Source: Actinomycetes bacterium
Lineage (GTDB): Bacteria > Actinomycetota > Acidimicrobiia > Acidimicrobiales > Acidimicrobiaceae
DNA: 34,438 nt
Reading direction: 5' to 3'
Assembly (NCBI GenBank): GCA_021785255.1
Contig: JAJYGA010000080.1
Coordinates: 1 to 34,438 of the forward strand
The stretch's first letter is position 1. Every line of letters starts with the position of its first letter. The translations under genes were made by a program, and so were the position numbers. Positions 17,837 through 26,112 of this stretch are shown here, in pieces. The notes under the pieces are model-generated. The model ran no database searches. It saw nothing but the letters and a program-made list of their open reading frames with translations, and was not told the origin of the DNA.

Positions 17837-19441
17837 TTGCTACGAGCAGCAGGAGTCGAACTGAGAATTGGCCCGAGACTTCTATTGGAGGAGACGACTT
17901 TTACTCTCAATGCTGGCGACAAGATGGGCCTCGTTGGTCGTAACGGTGCTGGAAAGACGACGTTGCTCAAAGCTTTGGCAGGGGAGACTCAACTTGCCAA
18001 AGGTGACATTACCGTTAGCGGTTCGCTTGGTTACTTGCCTCAAGATCCAAGGTCGGTAGAGTTAAATCAATACACCTTCGAGCGGGTACTTTCTGGAAGA
18101 GGTCTTTCAGACCTTAAACGTGAACTAGCCCTCGCAACCCAAAAGATGTCGAGCCAGGATCAGTATACCTCTGAGGTTGGTACAAAGCTATATGGCGAGC
18201 TTGAGCATCGTTTTTCTGCACTGGGTGGATACTCGGCTGAGGCAGAAGCCGAAGCCATATGTCTTTCAGTTGGTATTCCTTCTAGACTTCTTGATGCACC
18301 ATTGGGTAACTTATCTGGAGGTCAAAGACGAAGAGTTGAGTTGGCTCGAATTCTTTTTTCGAACGCGACCACCTTACTTTTGGATGAACCTACGAACCAT
18401 CTTGATGCCGACTCTATTCAGTGGCTTAAGGGCTTTCTTCGCTCTCATAAAGGTGAACTCATAGTGATCTCTCACGATGTTGACTTACTTAGGGATGTCG
18501 TCAATCGTGTGTCTTACTTGGATGCAAACACCTCGAAGTTGGAGTTGTACCAGATGGGATATGACACCTACATAAAGGCGCGAGCGCAAAATGAGGATCG
18601 TTCGAAAAAGGAGAGAGAGCGGACCGAAAGTGAGGTACTGAGACTAAACCGACAGGCGGACAAGATGCGGGGATCTAGTTCGAAAAGGGCTCGGAAAGCC
18701 AAGGTCTTGGATGCTCGTTCTTCAAAACTCGAAAGCTCTCTTCAACAGGTAAAAGTTAAAGATAAAGTTGCCAGGATGCGCTTTCCTGATCCGCTGCATT
18801 GCGGGAAAACTCCGTTGCAAGGTACCTTCTTGAGTAAGACCTACGGATCTCTGGAAGTGTTCATGGGGATAGATCTGGCAATTGACCGTGGCTCAAAAGT
18901 AGTGGTACTTGGACTAAATGGTGCTGGGAAGACCACGTTACTCAAGGTACTTGCCGGGGTGGAATCACCCGATACCGGAGAGGTCATGTTGGGCCATGGT
19001 GCACTTGTTGGGTACTACGCTCAAGAACATGAAACCCTAAACCATGAAGAGACGGTCTATAGCTACCTGCGCTGGAAGGCGCCGGCGTCCATGCAGGACA
19101 AGGAACTTAGATCTCTGTTGGGAAGTTTTCTTTTCACGTCGGATATGATGATGCAGAAAATAGGTACTTTATCGGGTGGAGAAAAGACGAGACTGGCGTT
19201 GGCTGCATTAGTCACTACCGGAGCTAATGTCTTACTGCTTGATGAACCCACGAACAACCTGGATCCCATCTCTCGAGCGCAGGTACTTGGTGCCCTCAAA
19301 GGATATAAGGGAGCAGTCGTGTTGGTAACTCACGATCCAGGTGCTGTGCGCGCTCTTGATCCCGAGCGAGTACTTTTACTTCCAGAAGGTGACGAAGACT
19401 TCATGAATGAACAGTACTACGATATAATCTCACTGTCCTAG
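17837..19441 (+). CDS. ABC-F family ATPase (ribosome-associated type)
   Basis: A 534-residue protein with two ABC ATPase domains on one chain and no membrane segment, which is the ABC-F layout. Domain 1 has Walker A GRNGAGKTT (34-42), signature LSGGQ (159-163) and Walker B LLLDEPTNHLD (Asp183, Glu184). The inter-domain linker (about 243-320) is long, charged and predicted helical. Domain 2 has GLNGAGKTT (359-367), LSGGEKTRLALA (from 445) and LLLDEPTNNLD. Such proteins act on the ribosomal E site, either as translation factors (EttA/Uup-like) or as antibiotic-resistance factors. Which subgroup this one belongs to cannot be told from sequence reading alone. The start is TTG 17837, after a strong ribosome-binding site. 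Confidence 0.9.
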   Translation: MLRAAGVELRIGPRLLLEETTFTLNAGDKMGLVGRNGAGKTTLLKALAGETQLAKGDITVSGSLGYLPQDPRSVELNQYTFERVLSGRGLSDLKRELALATQKMSSQDQYTSEVGTKLYGELEHRFSALGGYSAEAEAEAICLSVGIPSRLLDAPLGNLSGGQRRRVELARILFSNATTLLLDEPTNHLDADSIQWLKGFLRSHKGELIVISHDVDLLRDVVNRVSYLDANTSKLELYQMGYDTYIKARAQNEDRSKKERERTESEVLRLNRQADKMRGSSSKRARKAKVLDARSSKLESSLQQVKVKDKVARMRFPDPLHCGKTPLQGTFLSKTYGSLEVFMGIDLAIDRGSKVVVLGLNGAGKTTLLKVLAGVESPDTGEVMLGHGALVGYYAQEHETLNHEETVYSYLRWKAPASMQDKELRSLLGSFLFTSDMMMQKIGTLSGGEKTRLALAALVTTGANVLLLDEPTNNLDPISRAQVLGALKGYKGAVVLVTHDPGAVRALDPERVLLLPEGDEDFMNEQYYDIISLS

Positions 19442-19467
19442 ACGGCCGTAGTGACTTGTTGCTCGCA

Positions 19468-20244
19468 CTATCCGAGCCTATTCAAGGCGCCCAGCCCAAT
19501 TGAGTTGGCAAGAGACTCCAGGTGTATCGTCATCCAGGAAAATTCGTTAATGCTCAAAAGAACGCCAAATACTGCCAGAACCAAAGCGGAACTAGCCGTG
19601 AGAACGGTAAAGTGCCTTTTTATGAATGCAAAGGCACCCACGAACTTAGAGAATGCTAAGCCAGTTATGAGAAATGGAACCCCTAACCCCAAGGAGTAAG
19701 AGACCAGTAAAAGTGCACCTTGTGTAGCCTTCCCGCTGGTGGCCGCCACTGTAAGCACTGAAGCCAATATAGGGCCAATGCATGGTGTCCAACCAAAGGC
19801 GAATGCCATCCCAGCGATTGGAGATGCAAATAGACCAAACTTGGATAGCTGTGGATGAAACCGCTTCTCTTGATAGAGCCAAGGCAACTTCAACGACAAG
19901 GAGGCGATAAGAAATGCAGACATTGCTAAGAGGACTATGCCAGAGACTCTGATCAATAACGGTTTATAGGCGGTAATAGATGCACCAAGTACGCTAACGG
20001 TCAGGCCCAAAGCGGTGAAAACCAGACCGAACCCAAGTATGAACAATCCAGTAGATATAGCTATCCTCTTCATGTTGCTGGCGGAACTTGAGACTATATC
20101 CTTAGTCTCGACTCCACTGACGACAGAGAGGTAGGCTGGAACGAGAGGAAGAACGCAGGGCGATAAAAAAGAGACAACGCCTCCGCCGAACGCAACAACG
20201 TATTCAAGTCCAGGAACCATATACTCCAATATACTCATTGACAC
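19468..20244 (-). CDS. ccdA: CcdA-type thiol-disulfide transporter / cytochrome c biogenesis protein
   Basis: A 258-residue, six-helix membrane protein of the CcdA/DsbD-beta family. The two redox Cys are both present in their usual settings: SFLSPCVLPLVPAYL (Cys30) and FAFGWTPCIGPILASVL (Cys155). The family carries electrons from cytoplasmic thioredoxin to extracytoplasmic thiol proteins, often for cytochrome c maturation. The start is GTG 20244 or ATG 20238 and no good ribosome-binding site decides. It lies 43 nt downstream of the anchored protein gene on the same strand, so the two may be cotranscribed. No ResA/CcsA gene is next to it. It converges on the ABC-F gene. Confidence 0.9.
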   Translation of the reverse strand: MSMSILEYMVPGLEYVVAFGGGVVSFLSPCVLPLVPAYLSVVSGVETKDIVSSSASNMKRIAISTGLFILGFGLVFTALGLTVSVLGASITAYKPLLIRVSGIVLLAMSAFLIASLSLKLPWLYQEKRFHPQLSKFGLFASPIAGMAFAFGWTPCIGPILASVLTVAATSGKATQGALLLVSYSLGLGVPFLITGLAFSKFVGAFAFIKRHFTVLTASSALVLAVFGVLLSINEFSWMTIHLESLANSIGLGALNRLG

Positions 20245-20287
20245 ACAGTTGCATCTTTACATGAGACAACATCGACTTAGTCACCCC

Positions 20288-20761
20288 TTAGCGAGAAGAG
20301 GTTGGAGTGAGCTTCAGCTCGATGGTTGATTCGAGTTCCATGTTGGATATTCGTACTATACGGCTCTGAGTATCTATCTTCATGTAAAGTTCAGCACGAG
20401 TTGAACACCAGCTATCCAAGGTAGAAGCGAGAAGTTCGTCATCTCTGGGCAACCATGCTATCATCGTTTCACCAAGTTCTGGGCGATCTATGGGTCTAGA
20501 GCCTAGATCCCGAACCCCGGTGACCTCTTCGGCCTTCTTGTATCCGATTAACAAGGTTTCTTCGTGCCTTACCACGGCTATTAAGACCACTCTGGGGAAG
20601 TTCTGAATACGTTTGGCAGCTAGTTTTGCCACCTCGACCGCTCCAGCTTGAGCGCGTTCAGAGCGATATCGTTCTATAAAAGCTCCGTGCCGTGAAAGAA
20701 CCAAAAGGACCGCCGCCAACCCTACAAAGCTAAGAAAGAGCGGGAAAACTAGTAAGTTCAT
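20288..20761 (-). CDS. Membrane-anchored protein of unknown function upstream of ccdA
   Basis: I do not recognise the family. From ATG 20761, which has GAGGAA just upstream, it is 157 residues. One N-terminal membrane helix (about 4-24, LVFPLFLSFVGLAAVLLVLS) is followed by a basic, Ala/Arg-rich helical stretch. A soluble domain then holds TGVRDLGSRPIDRPELGETMIAWLP and a single Cys. The soluble domain is more likely cytoplasmic, because positive charges (RHGAFIERYRSER) follow the helix. An in-frame upstream start at 20779 is possible but lacks a ribosome-binding site. Position suggests an operon with ccdA. Confidence 0.7.
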   Translation of the reverse strand: MNLLVFPLFLSFVGLAAVLLVLSRHGAFIERYRSERAQAGAVEVAKLAAKRIQNFPRVVLIAVVRHEETLLIGYKKAEEVTGVRDLGSRPIDRPELGETMIAWLPRDDELLASTLDSWCSTRAELYMKIDTQSRIVRISNMELESTIELKLTPTSSR

Positions 20762-20898
20762 GTTATTCCTCAGAACCAAGCCGCATAAGTACAGAATACA
20801 CTTTCTCAGTATCTATTTGCTAGATGTTATCCATTGTCTCTTTAGTATTTAGAGCTAAAGAGTACTTCGAACCCGATGAAAGAGATGAGGTTTCCCAG

Positions 20899-21636
20899 AT
20901 GCGTCTTGCGGTGATAGGAAGTGCTGGAAGTTATCCGGCGCCAGCGTCTGCTTGCTCATCGTATCTACTACAACATGACGGCTACCAACTGCTTATCGAT
21001 GCTGGAAACGGATCAATGAGCAATCTCTATAACTTCACGACCCCTGGCCATCTTGATGGGGTCTTTCTCTCTCATCCTCATGTCGATCACATAGCTGATT
21101 TCGTAGGAATCTATCACTACAGACAGTTTGCTTGTGTGCCGGAGCGTAAACTCGATCTTTACGCTGGAGTCGAGACGGTTGATGCTCTTGGCAGGTTGCT
21201 TGGGAGTGATCTAGGCGACACGGTAAACATCAATATTGTTGAGCCGTCCAAGATCTTTAAGATTGGCCCTTTTGAGGCTACGAGCGAGCTCATGGCACAT
21301 CCAGTTCAGACATATGGTCTTAGATTGACGGCAAAGGGTAAGAGTATCGCGTATTCTGCTGATACCGGTCCATGCGAGTCGCTTGAAGTGCTAAGCCACA
21401 AGGCAGATCTGTTTCTCTGTGAATCGACGTGGATTGAAGAGAGCGAGACCTATCCAAAAGATCTTCATATGACGGTGACTCAGGCTGTAGGATTTGCACT
21501 AAGAGGAGAGGTGGGCAAACTTCTGCTGACTCATATCGCCTATCCGAACTCTCCATTTGTTGCACTGGCCAAGGCGCGTGAACTTGGAGCTAGGAACGTA
21601 GAACTTGCATTCGATTTGGAAGAACATAGCATCTGA
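20899..21636 (+). CDS. Metallo-beta-lactamase-fold hydrolase, RNase Z-like
   Basis: A 245-residue MBL-fold protein starting MRLAVIGSAGSYPAPASAC at ATG 20899, which has GATGAGG 8 nt upstream. The frame stays open to ATG 20824, but the extra 25 residues do not fit the family's start. The metal motif HxHxDH is SHPHVDH (His59, His61, Asp63, His64). Later ligands are probably the His of MAHPVQTYG, the Asp of YSADTGP and the His of LLLTHIAYP. The layout matches the short RNase Z / cyclic-nucleotide phosphodiesterase branch. The exo-site of true tRNase Z is not evident, so the substrate is unknown. Confidence 0.85.
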   Translation: MRLAVIGSAGSYPAPASACSSYLLQHDGYQLLIDAGNGSMSNLYNFTTPGHLDGVFLSHPHVDHIADFVGIYHYRQFACVPERKLDLYAGVETVDALGRLLGSDLGDTVNINIVEPSKIFKIGPFEATSELMAHPVQTYGLRLTAKGKSIAYSADTGPCESLEVLSHKADLFLCESTWIEESETYPKDLHMTVTQAVGFALRGEVGKLLLTHIAYPNSPFVALAKARELGARNVELAFDLEEHSI

Positions 21637-21821
21637 CGGTCAACGTCGTAGTTTACCTGGATGAGACAGCAGCGTAGGTATGTGCCATGCGCATATTAAA
21701 TAAGCAGATGTCGCCTAAATACCTTAAATTGCCTCGCCTTCCCTATGAGGCAGATGTTAAACAGAAGCAAGCTTTGTTACTTCGGAATTTATGCAAGATA
21801 TTAGACCTAAACTGAACTGCG
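21637..21821. other. Intergenic region before the phosphatidyltransferase gene
   Basis: This 185-nt stretch has no gene. A 6-bp hairpin TGCCTC/GAGGCA with an 11-nt loop lies at 21730-21752 but has no T-run. TAAACT at 21808-21813 lies 8 nt before ATG 21822 and is a candidate leaderless -10 box. Confidence 0.35.
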
Positions 21822-22448
21822 ATGAATAAGAAAGATAACCTAACGCAAAAGACAAGTGCTCGAGGATCAAAGTCTTTTTTGCCGCGGTTTCTTCCTAACT
21901 TGGTTACGGCTACTCGAATTTTACTCTTACCTCTATTTGTCTACCAAGTGCAAAAAGGAACTTCGCCACTTTACATCGCTGGGACTTTAGCGATAATGGG
22001 AATCACAGACTTTCTAGATGGTTTTGTTGCTCGTCGTATCGACGGAGTAAGTACCTTTGGAAAGGTTTTTGATCCGACCGCTGACAGGGTTGTATTGGTC
22101 GTCGTAGCAATCGAATTAATCCATGCGCACTATCTACCACTTATAATTGCAGTCCCTCTGTTGGTGCGAGAAGCTCTTGTATCGATTTTGATGATCTATC
22201 TCTTTTTTGTGCAAAAAACTAGAGTGGACGTACTTTGGGTTGGCAAAGCTGGAACATTTGCACTACTTTTGGCTCTTCCTGCTCTCATCTTTGAGGGGCA
22301 CTATGGTGTCTTGGGTAGTAATATCCATAGTGCCGGTGAAGTGATCGCTGGCTTTGGAACGGTAGTTCTATATTACGCTGGACTTAGTTATGTAAAAGCC
22401 CTGAGGAAACGATCAAGTGGAACGCAAATCCACCAAGATGGTTGTTAG
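21822..22448 (+). CDS. CDP-alcohol phosphatidyltransferase (PgsA-like)
   Basis: A 208-residue integral membrane enzyme with the full CDP-alcohol phosphotransferase signature DG-x2-AR-x8-G-x3-D-x3-D at Asp66-Asp88 (DGFVARRIDGVSTFGKVFDPTAD), preceded by Asp63. About five or six membrane helices follow. The family transfers a phosphatidyl group from CDP-diacylglycerol to an alcohol. The PNLVTATRILLLPLFV start resembles phosphatidylglycerophosphate synthase, and in mycobacteria a pgsA2 gene lies just upstream of the gcvH-garA cluster. The alcohol substrate is inferred, not shown. There is no Shine-Dalgarno site. Confidence 0.87.
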   Translation: MNKKDNLTQKTSARGSKSFLPRFLPNLVTATRILLLPLFVYQVQKGTSPLYIAGTLAIMGITDFLDGFVARRIDGVSTFGKVFDPTADRVVLVVVAIELIHAHYLPLIIAVPLLVREALVSILMIYLFFVQKTRVDVLWVGKAGTFALLLALPALIFEGHYGVLGSNIHSAGEVIAGFGTVVLYYAGLSYVKALRKRSSGTQIHQDGC

Positions 22449-22489
22449 GCGATAGTTGTGACTTCAGACGGGAGCTGATAGGGAATTAT

Positions 22490-25042
22490 ATGAAGGCAGT
22501 CATAATGGCCGGGGGGGAAGGTACTCGACTTAGACCGTTAACCTCCACTCAACCTAAACCGATGCTACCCATGGCAAACGTTCCCATGATGGAACACATA
22601 CTACGCCTTCTTGTAAAGCACAGCTTTGAAGAGGTGATAGTAACAGTCGCTTACCTTTCCAACTCTATAAGAACTTTCTTTGGTGACGGAAGTGAATTTG
22701 GAGTGAAGATCACTTATGTATCGGAAGACTCTCCTTTGGGTACTGCCGGTTCAGTTGGAAATGCCCGAGAGCTCCTGAAGGATCGATTTCTCGTTATATC
22801 GGGCGATGTCCTGACAGATATTGACTTGGGAGCGGCGCTTCAATACCACGATGAACGCGGAGCGACTGTGACTGTCGTTCTGCAGAGGGTTGAAAATCCG
22901 CTGGAGTTTGGAATCGTTACCACCGACAACGACGGGGCAGTAACCAGATTCTTGGAAAAACCGTCATGGGGAGATGTATTTTCCGACACGGTCAATACCG
23001 GCATCTATATTCTTGAACCTGAGGTGTTTGACTATATTCCTCTTGAGACCGTTTCTGACTTTTCGTCAGACGTCTTTCCCCAGTTGCTTAGCGCAAAGCG
23101 CCCGGTATTTGGATGGATATCCGAAGGATACTGGGAGGACGTGGGTACCTTGGCCGGATATCTCAAGGCCCATCGAGATATTTTAGATGGTCGGGTGAAG
23201 GTGTCAGTCGATGGCTTTCAAGTGAGACCAAGTGTCTACTTCGGACCAGGCTGCCAGGTGCATCCAGATGCAAAGATCGAAGACTGCGTCATTATTGGAC
23301 CGAACGTCAGAATAAGTGCCGGGGCGCATGTGCGCCGCTATAGCGTGCTTGGAGCTTCAACGCGCGTTGGAGAGGACGCGGTAGTTGAAAACTCCGTTAT
23401 CTCAGACCACTGTTACTTGGGTCCGCAGGCGCATGTAACGGGAGCCGTAGTTGGAAGCAACTGTGACTTGAGAAGAGGCGTTACCTTAGAAGATGGAGTG
23501 GTCGTCGGGGATGACTGCTACATTGGCGAAGAGGCTGTTGTTCAACCCTTCGTCAAGATCTATCCGTCTAAGAATGTTCAGTCCCGAACTACCGTCAATA
23601 CCTCTATCGTTTGGGGATCTCGAGCAGTTAGAACTCTATTTTCTGGCAGTGGACTAAGTGGACTTGCAAACATCGACGTGTCTCCGGAGATTGCCGTACG
23701 TCTTGGTATGGCTCTTGGGTCTACCTTGTCTCCTCGGTCGGTAATCGTTGCCTCAAGGGATACCTCTAAGACAGCTCGGATGCTCAAGCGAGCTGTCATG
23801 GTAGGTGCTAACGCTGTTGGGGTGTCAGTGTCTGACTTGGAGGTAGGTCCCATGCCACTGACCCGGTATCACCTTAAATATTCTTCTGCCGTTGCGGGTT
23901 TTCGTGTATTTCTTGCGGAAGATCCTGACGCGGTGGAGATCAGACTTTTTGGTTCTGATGGAGCTGAACTATCTGAATCTGAAATCCGAAAGATTGAGCG
24001 AGCAATGGCAAGGGAGGACTTTCGAAAGATGCCGTCCTCCGAGATTGGAGACATCTCTTTTCCTGGAAGGGTTGTGGAGCACTATGCAGAGTCTCTTCTT
24101 GACCTAGTAGACGTAAAGGCCATTCGGGAACGCAAGTTCCGAATCGTCATGGACTACTCCTTTGGAACAGTGGGGCTACTGCTTCATAACGTGTTGAGCA
24201 AACTAGACGCAGAGGTGCTGAGTTTTAATCCTTATGCCGCTACCGGAAGAGCCATTGCTCTTGTGCGCGAGGATCAGCGAAGTCTGGTGTCTAAATCAGT
24301 GATTGAGTCTGGATCCGATCTGGGAGTAATCTTCAACCCTTCGGGCGAGTCCTTTGAGATAGTAGATAATCAAGGAAGAGTTCTGCTTGGACAGGAGTTT
24401 GTCTATGCGATGGTGGAGCTATTTGCATCTGAAGCGACAGCAGGTGATCAAGTATTTCTTAGCGTCGACAGCTCGAACAAAGCCCTTGCATTAGCCAGAG
24501 AACATGGTATTGAGGCATATTGGGCCAAGTCTACCCCTCAAGCCCTTTGTCACGATGTACTTCAAAGTGCGTCCATCAAAAGTAACGGAGTTAGCAGCAG
24601 CGCACTAGAGCCGAAGTTTTCCGAATCCCTTACACTAGGACTTAGCCCACTGGGTTCAATGGTGTTATCAGGCGTAGTATCGGGACCCGATAGCGTTTTC
24701 AATCTGGCAAAGCTTCTGGAGGTGCTAGCTCGCCAAAACAGAGAGCTGGCAGAGATCTCCAACAGTATCCCACCGATGTTCGTAAAGACTGCTAAGACCC
24801 ATACTCCTTTTGAGCTGAAGGGTTCATTGATGCGTTATCTTTTGGAGGCCGAAGCGAGCGAGGGTGTTTTGCTAGTTGACGGTATCCGAACTACTGACCC
24901 AGATGGTGGCTTTACGCTTGTAGCGCCGGATCACGAAGACGCGCTTACCAAAGTGACAGTTGAATCAAATAGTGAATCGTCTGTTGCTGAAAAACTATCT
25001 CGCGCCATTGAGTGGGTATCTTCGATGTTGCGAGAGATATAA
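22490..25042 (+). CDS. NDP-sugar pyrophosphorylase / beta-helix / degenerate phosphomannomutase fusion
   Basis: An 850-residue three-part protein. Residues 1-230 are a sugar-phosphate nucleotidyltransferase: MKAVIMAGGEGTRLRPLTS with the signature GGEGTRLRP at 8-16, then VISGDVLTDIDL and FLEKPSWGDVFSD. Residues about 250-380 are left-handed beta-helix hexapeptide repeats. Residues about 395-850 align in outline with phosphomannomutase/phosphoglucomutase. In that domain the phosphoserine loop (about 464-490), the metal loop (NPSGES at 616-621 in place of a DGDxDR loop) and the phosphate-binding loop (APDHED at 812-817) have all lost the catalytic residues. The likely activity is therefore only the nucleotidyl transfer (GDP-mannose or NDP-glucose type), and the mutase domain would be structural or regulatory. 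ATG 22490 is chosen because AGGGA lies before it; an earlier ATG at 22442 overlaps the previous gene. Confidence 0.85.
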   Translation: MKAVIMAGGEGTRLRPLTSTQPKPMLPMANVPMMEHILRLLVKHSFEEVIVTVAYLSNSIRTFFGDGSEFGVKITYVSEDSPLGTAGSVGNARELLKDRFLVISGDVLTDIDLGAALQYHDERGATVTVVLQRVENPLEFGIVTTDNDGAVTRFLEKPSWGDVFSDTVNTGIYILEPEVFDYIPLETVSDFSSDVFPQLLSAKRPVFGWISEGYWEDVGTLAGYLKAHRDILDGRVKVSVDGFQVRPSVYFGPGCQVHPDAKIEDCVIIGPNVRISAGAHVRRYSVLGASTRVGEDAVVENSVISDHCYLGPQAHVTGAVVGSNCDLRRGVTLEDGVVVGDDCYIGEEAVVQPFVKIYPSKNVQSRTTVNTSIVWGSRAVRTLFSGSGLSGLANIDVSPEIAVRLGMALGSTLSPRSVIVASRDTSKTARMLKRAVMVGANAVGVSVSDLEVGPMPLTRYHLKYSSAVAGFRVFLAEDPDAVEIRLFGSDGAELSESEIRKIERAMAREDFRKMPSSEIGDISFPGRVVEHYAESLLDLVDVKAIRERKFRIVMDYSFGTVGLLLHNVLSKLDAEVLSFNPYAATGRAIALVREDQRSLVSKSVIESGSDLGVIFNPSGESFEIVDNQGRVLLGQEFVYAMVELFASEATAGDQVFLSVDSSNKALALAREHGIEAYWAKSTPQALCHDVLQSASIKSNGVSSSALEPKFSESLTLGLSPLGSMVLSGVVSGPDSVFNLAKLLEVLARQNRELAEISNSIPPMFVKTAKTHTPFELKGSLMRYLLEAEASEGVLLVDGIRTTDPDGGFTLVAPDHEDALTKVTVESNSESSVAEKLSRAIEWVSSMLREI

Positions 25043-25429
25043 CTATCGATGTACCCAAAACTGTCCGCGTCTAGCTTTTATTCGAAGCTGCAAAATACGA
25101 AGTCCTCCAATGAAACTTGTGAACAAGACGCCTCCAACGGCTGAGAACAAAATTGTGATGCCTAAGGGAAACTTTCCCTTAAAACCAACGAACCGTATGG
25201 GTACACTTTGAGGGTTCTCCAATATAAATATAAGCACTAGAATCAAGACCAAAGCAGAGATGCCTAAACTAATGAAAAGAGACGAGGTTCTCGTTACTCC
25301 TCCAATACGCCCCTTCTCGTAGAGAGTTTCGTCTATGGCAGTCTCAGGGGTTGAAGTCGGCGCAATCTCCTCGCTAACTTTATTTTCTGGCACTACAACG
25401 CTGTCACCTTGTATGTTTTCATCATCCAT
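25043..25429 (-). CDS. LapA-domain (DUF1049) membrane protein
   Basis: A 128-residue protein with a Glu/Thr/Val-rich N-terminal tail (1-48) and two membrane helices (about 51-70 and 89-110). Between them is ENPQSVPIRFVGFKGKFPLG, the hallmark of the lipopolysaccharide-assembly LapA domain family, and the C-terminus is basic. In Gram-positive bacteria the role of this domain is unknown. The ATG start has AGGAG 6 nt upstream. Its stop codon abuts the stop of the sugar-nucleotide fusion gene, with no room for a terminator between the two. A small basic membrane protein occupies a similar place near gcvH in mycobacteria. Confidence 0.8.
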   Translation of the reverse strand: MDDENIQGDSVVVPENKVSEEIAPTSTPETAIDETLYEKGRIGGVTRTSSLFISLGISALVLILVLIFILENPQSVPIRFVGFKGKFPLGITILFSAVGGVLFTSFIGGLRILQLRIKARRGQFWVHR

Positions 25430-25611
25430 TTTCAGCTCCTACTCATCTAGGTTACTCGAATTGAACATTCGTTCGACTGTTCTTCATGTATGGATTGGAT
25501 CTACGACGTAGCCATAATCGTTTCGACCTTTGCTGGCATTTGTGACGATCCAAAACACGCTGTCTTAAATGTTTAGTCATGTTTGTTGATACTTTCCATA
25601 TTGCTATGCGC

Positions 25612-25624
25612 TAGTATTCGAGGA
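25612..25624 (+). promoter_or_regulatory. Candidate leaderless -10 box of gcvH
   Basis: TAGTAT at 25612-25617 is followed by 7 nt and ATG 25625. TTGATA at 25586-25591 resembles a -35 box but the spacing is 20 nt. AGGA touches the ATG directly and is too close to act as a ribosome-binding site. This supports transcription starting at the ATG. Confidence 0.5.
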
Positions 25625-26008
25625 ATGAATCTTCCTGAGAATCTTAAATACACAAAAGACCATGAATGGGCCGAAATTACCAAAGATGAGGCTGTGATCA
25701 GGGTGGGTATCACAGACTATGCACAAGATGCCCTTGGCGACATCGTCTTTGTGGGATTGCCCAAGGTGGGAGTCACTGTAAAAGGTGGAGAAACCTTTGG
25801 TGAAGTGGAGTCAACGAAGTCTGTGTCAGATGTGTTCTCTCCTGTGTCAGGGAAGGTAGTAGCGGTGAACGCTGAACTTGAAGGCAATCCGGAACTTTTA
25901 AATACGGATCCGTACGGAACAGGTTGGATCTGTGAGATAGAGATCGCTGACAAGGCGGAGGTTGCAGCACTAATGAGTTCTTCTGAATACGCGAGCTTTA
26001 TAGCCTAG
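25625..26008 (+). CDS. gcvH: Glycine cleavage system H protein
   Basis: A 127-residue lipoyl carrier of the glycine cleavage complex, which shuttles the aminomethyl group from P to T protein. It begins MNLPENLKYTKDHEWAEI, the normal family start, so the longer open frame from 25583 is rejected. The lipoylated residue is Lys65 in ESTKSVSDVFSP, and the end has NPELLNTDPYGTGWICEIE. It opens the gcv/garA cluster and is separated by about 2.9 kb from gcvT. Confidence 0.96.
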   Translation: MNLPENLKYTKDHEWAEITKDEAVIRVGITDYAQDALGDIVFVGLPKVGVTVKGGETFGEVESTKSVSDVFSPVSGKVVAVNAELEGNPELLNTDPYGTGWICEIEIADKAEVAALMSSSEYASFIA

Positions 26009-26029
26009 GTATATAGTCACAGCAACTAT

Positions 26030-26065
26030 AAAAAAAACTCTCAAGGTTTTATCAAGGTTGAGGGT
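26030..26065 (-). terminator. Rho-independent-type terminator read on the minus strand
   Basis: Stem ACTCTCAA (26037-26044) pairs with TTGAGGGT (26058-26065), 8 bp with one G-T pair and a 13-nt loop. On the minus strand the hairpin is followed by a run of eight T (A-run 26030-26037). On the plus strand no T-run follows. There is no minus-strand gene to the right that would need it, so either it stops antisense transcription or it works imperfectly in both directions after gcvH. The loop includes a repeat of TCAAGGTT. Confidence 0.5.
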
Positions 26066-26112
26066 AATCTTGTACGATAGCGTGAGAGAGATATATATGT
26101 AGGGGAGTTACT

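Noticed and set aside
17837-19441. Calling the ABC-F protein an antibiotic-resistance factor
   Set aside because: Housekeeping and resistance ABC-F proteins share all visible motifs; no resistance context or clear leader attenuator was found.
20824-20898. Upstream start for the metallo-hydrolase at ATG 20824
   Set aside because: The 25 added residues do not fit the fold, which begins at MRLAVIG; a ribosome-binding site lies before ATG 20899.
21730-21752. Terminator after the metallo-hydrolase gene
   Set aside because: The hairpin is only 6 bp and no T-run follows on either strand.
22490-25042. Bifunctional mannose-1-phosphate guanylyltransferase and active phosphomannomutase
   Set aside because: The mutase loops lack the catalytic Ser, the metal ligands and the phosphate-binding residues, so only the first activity is supported.
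25583-25624. Upstream start for GcvH at 25583
   Set aside because: The extra 14 residues are not part of the H-protein family, and they overlap the promoter-like TAGTAT box.
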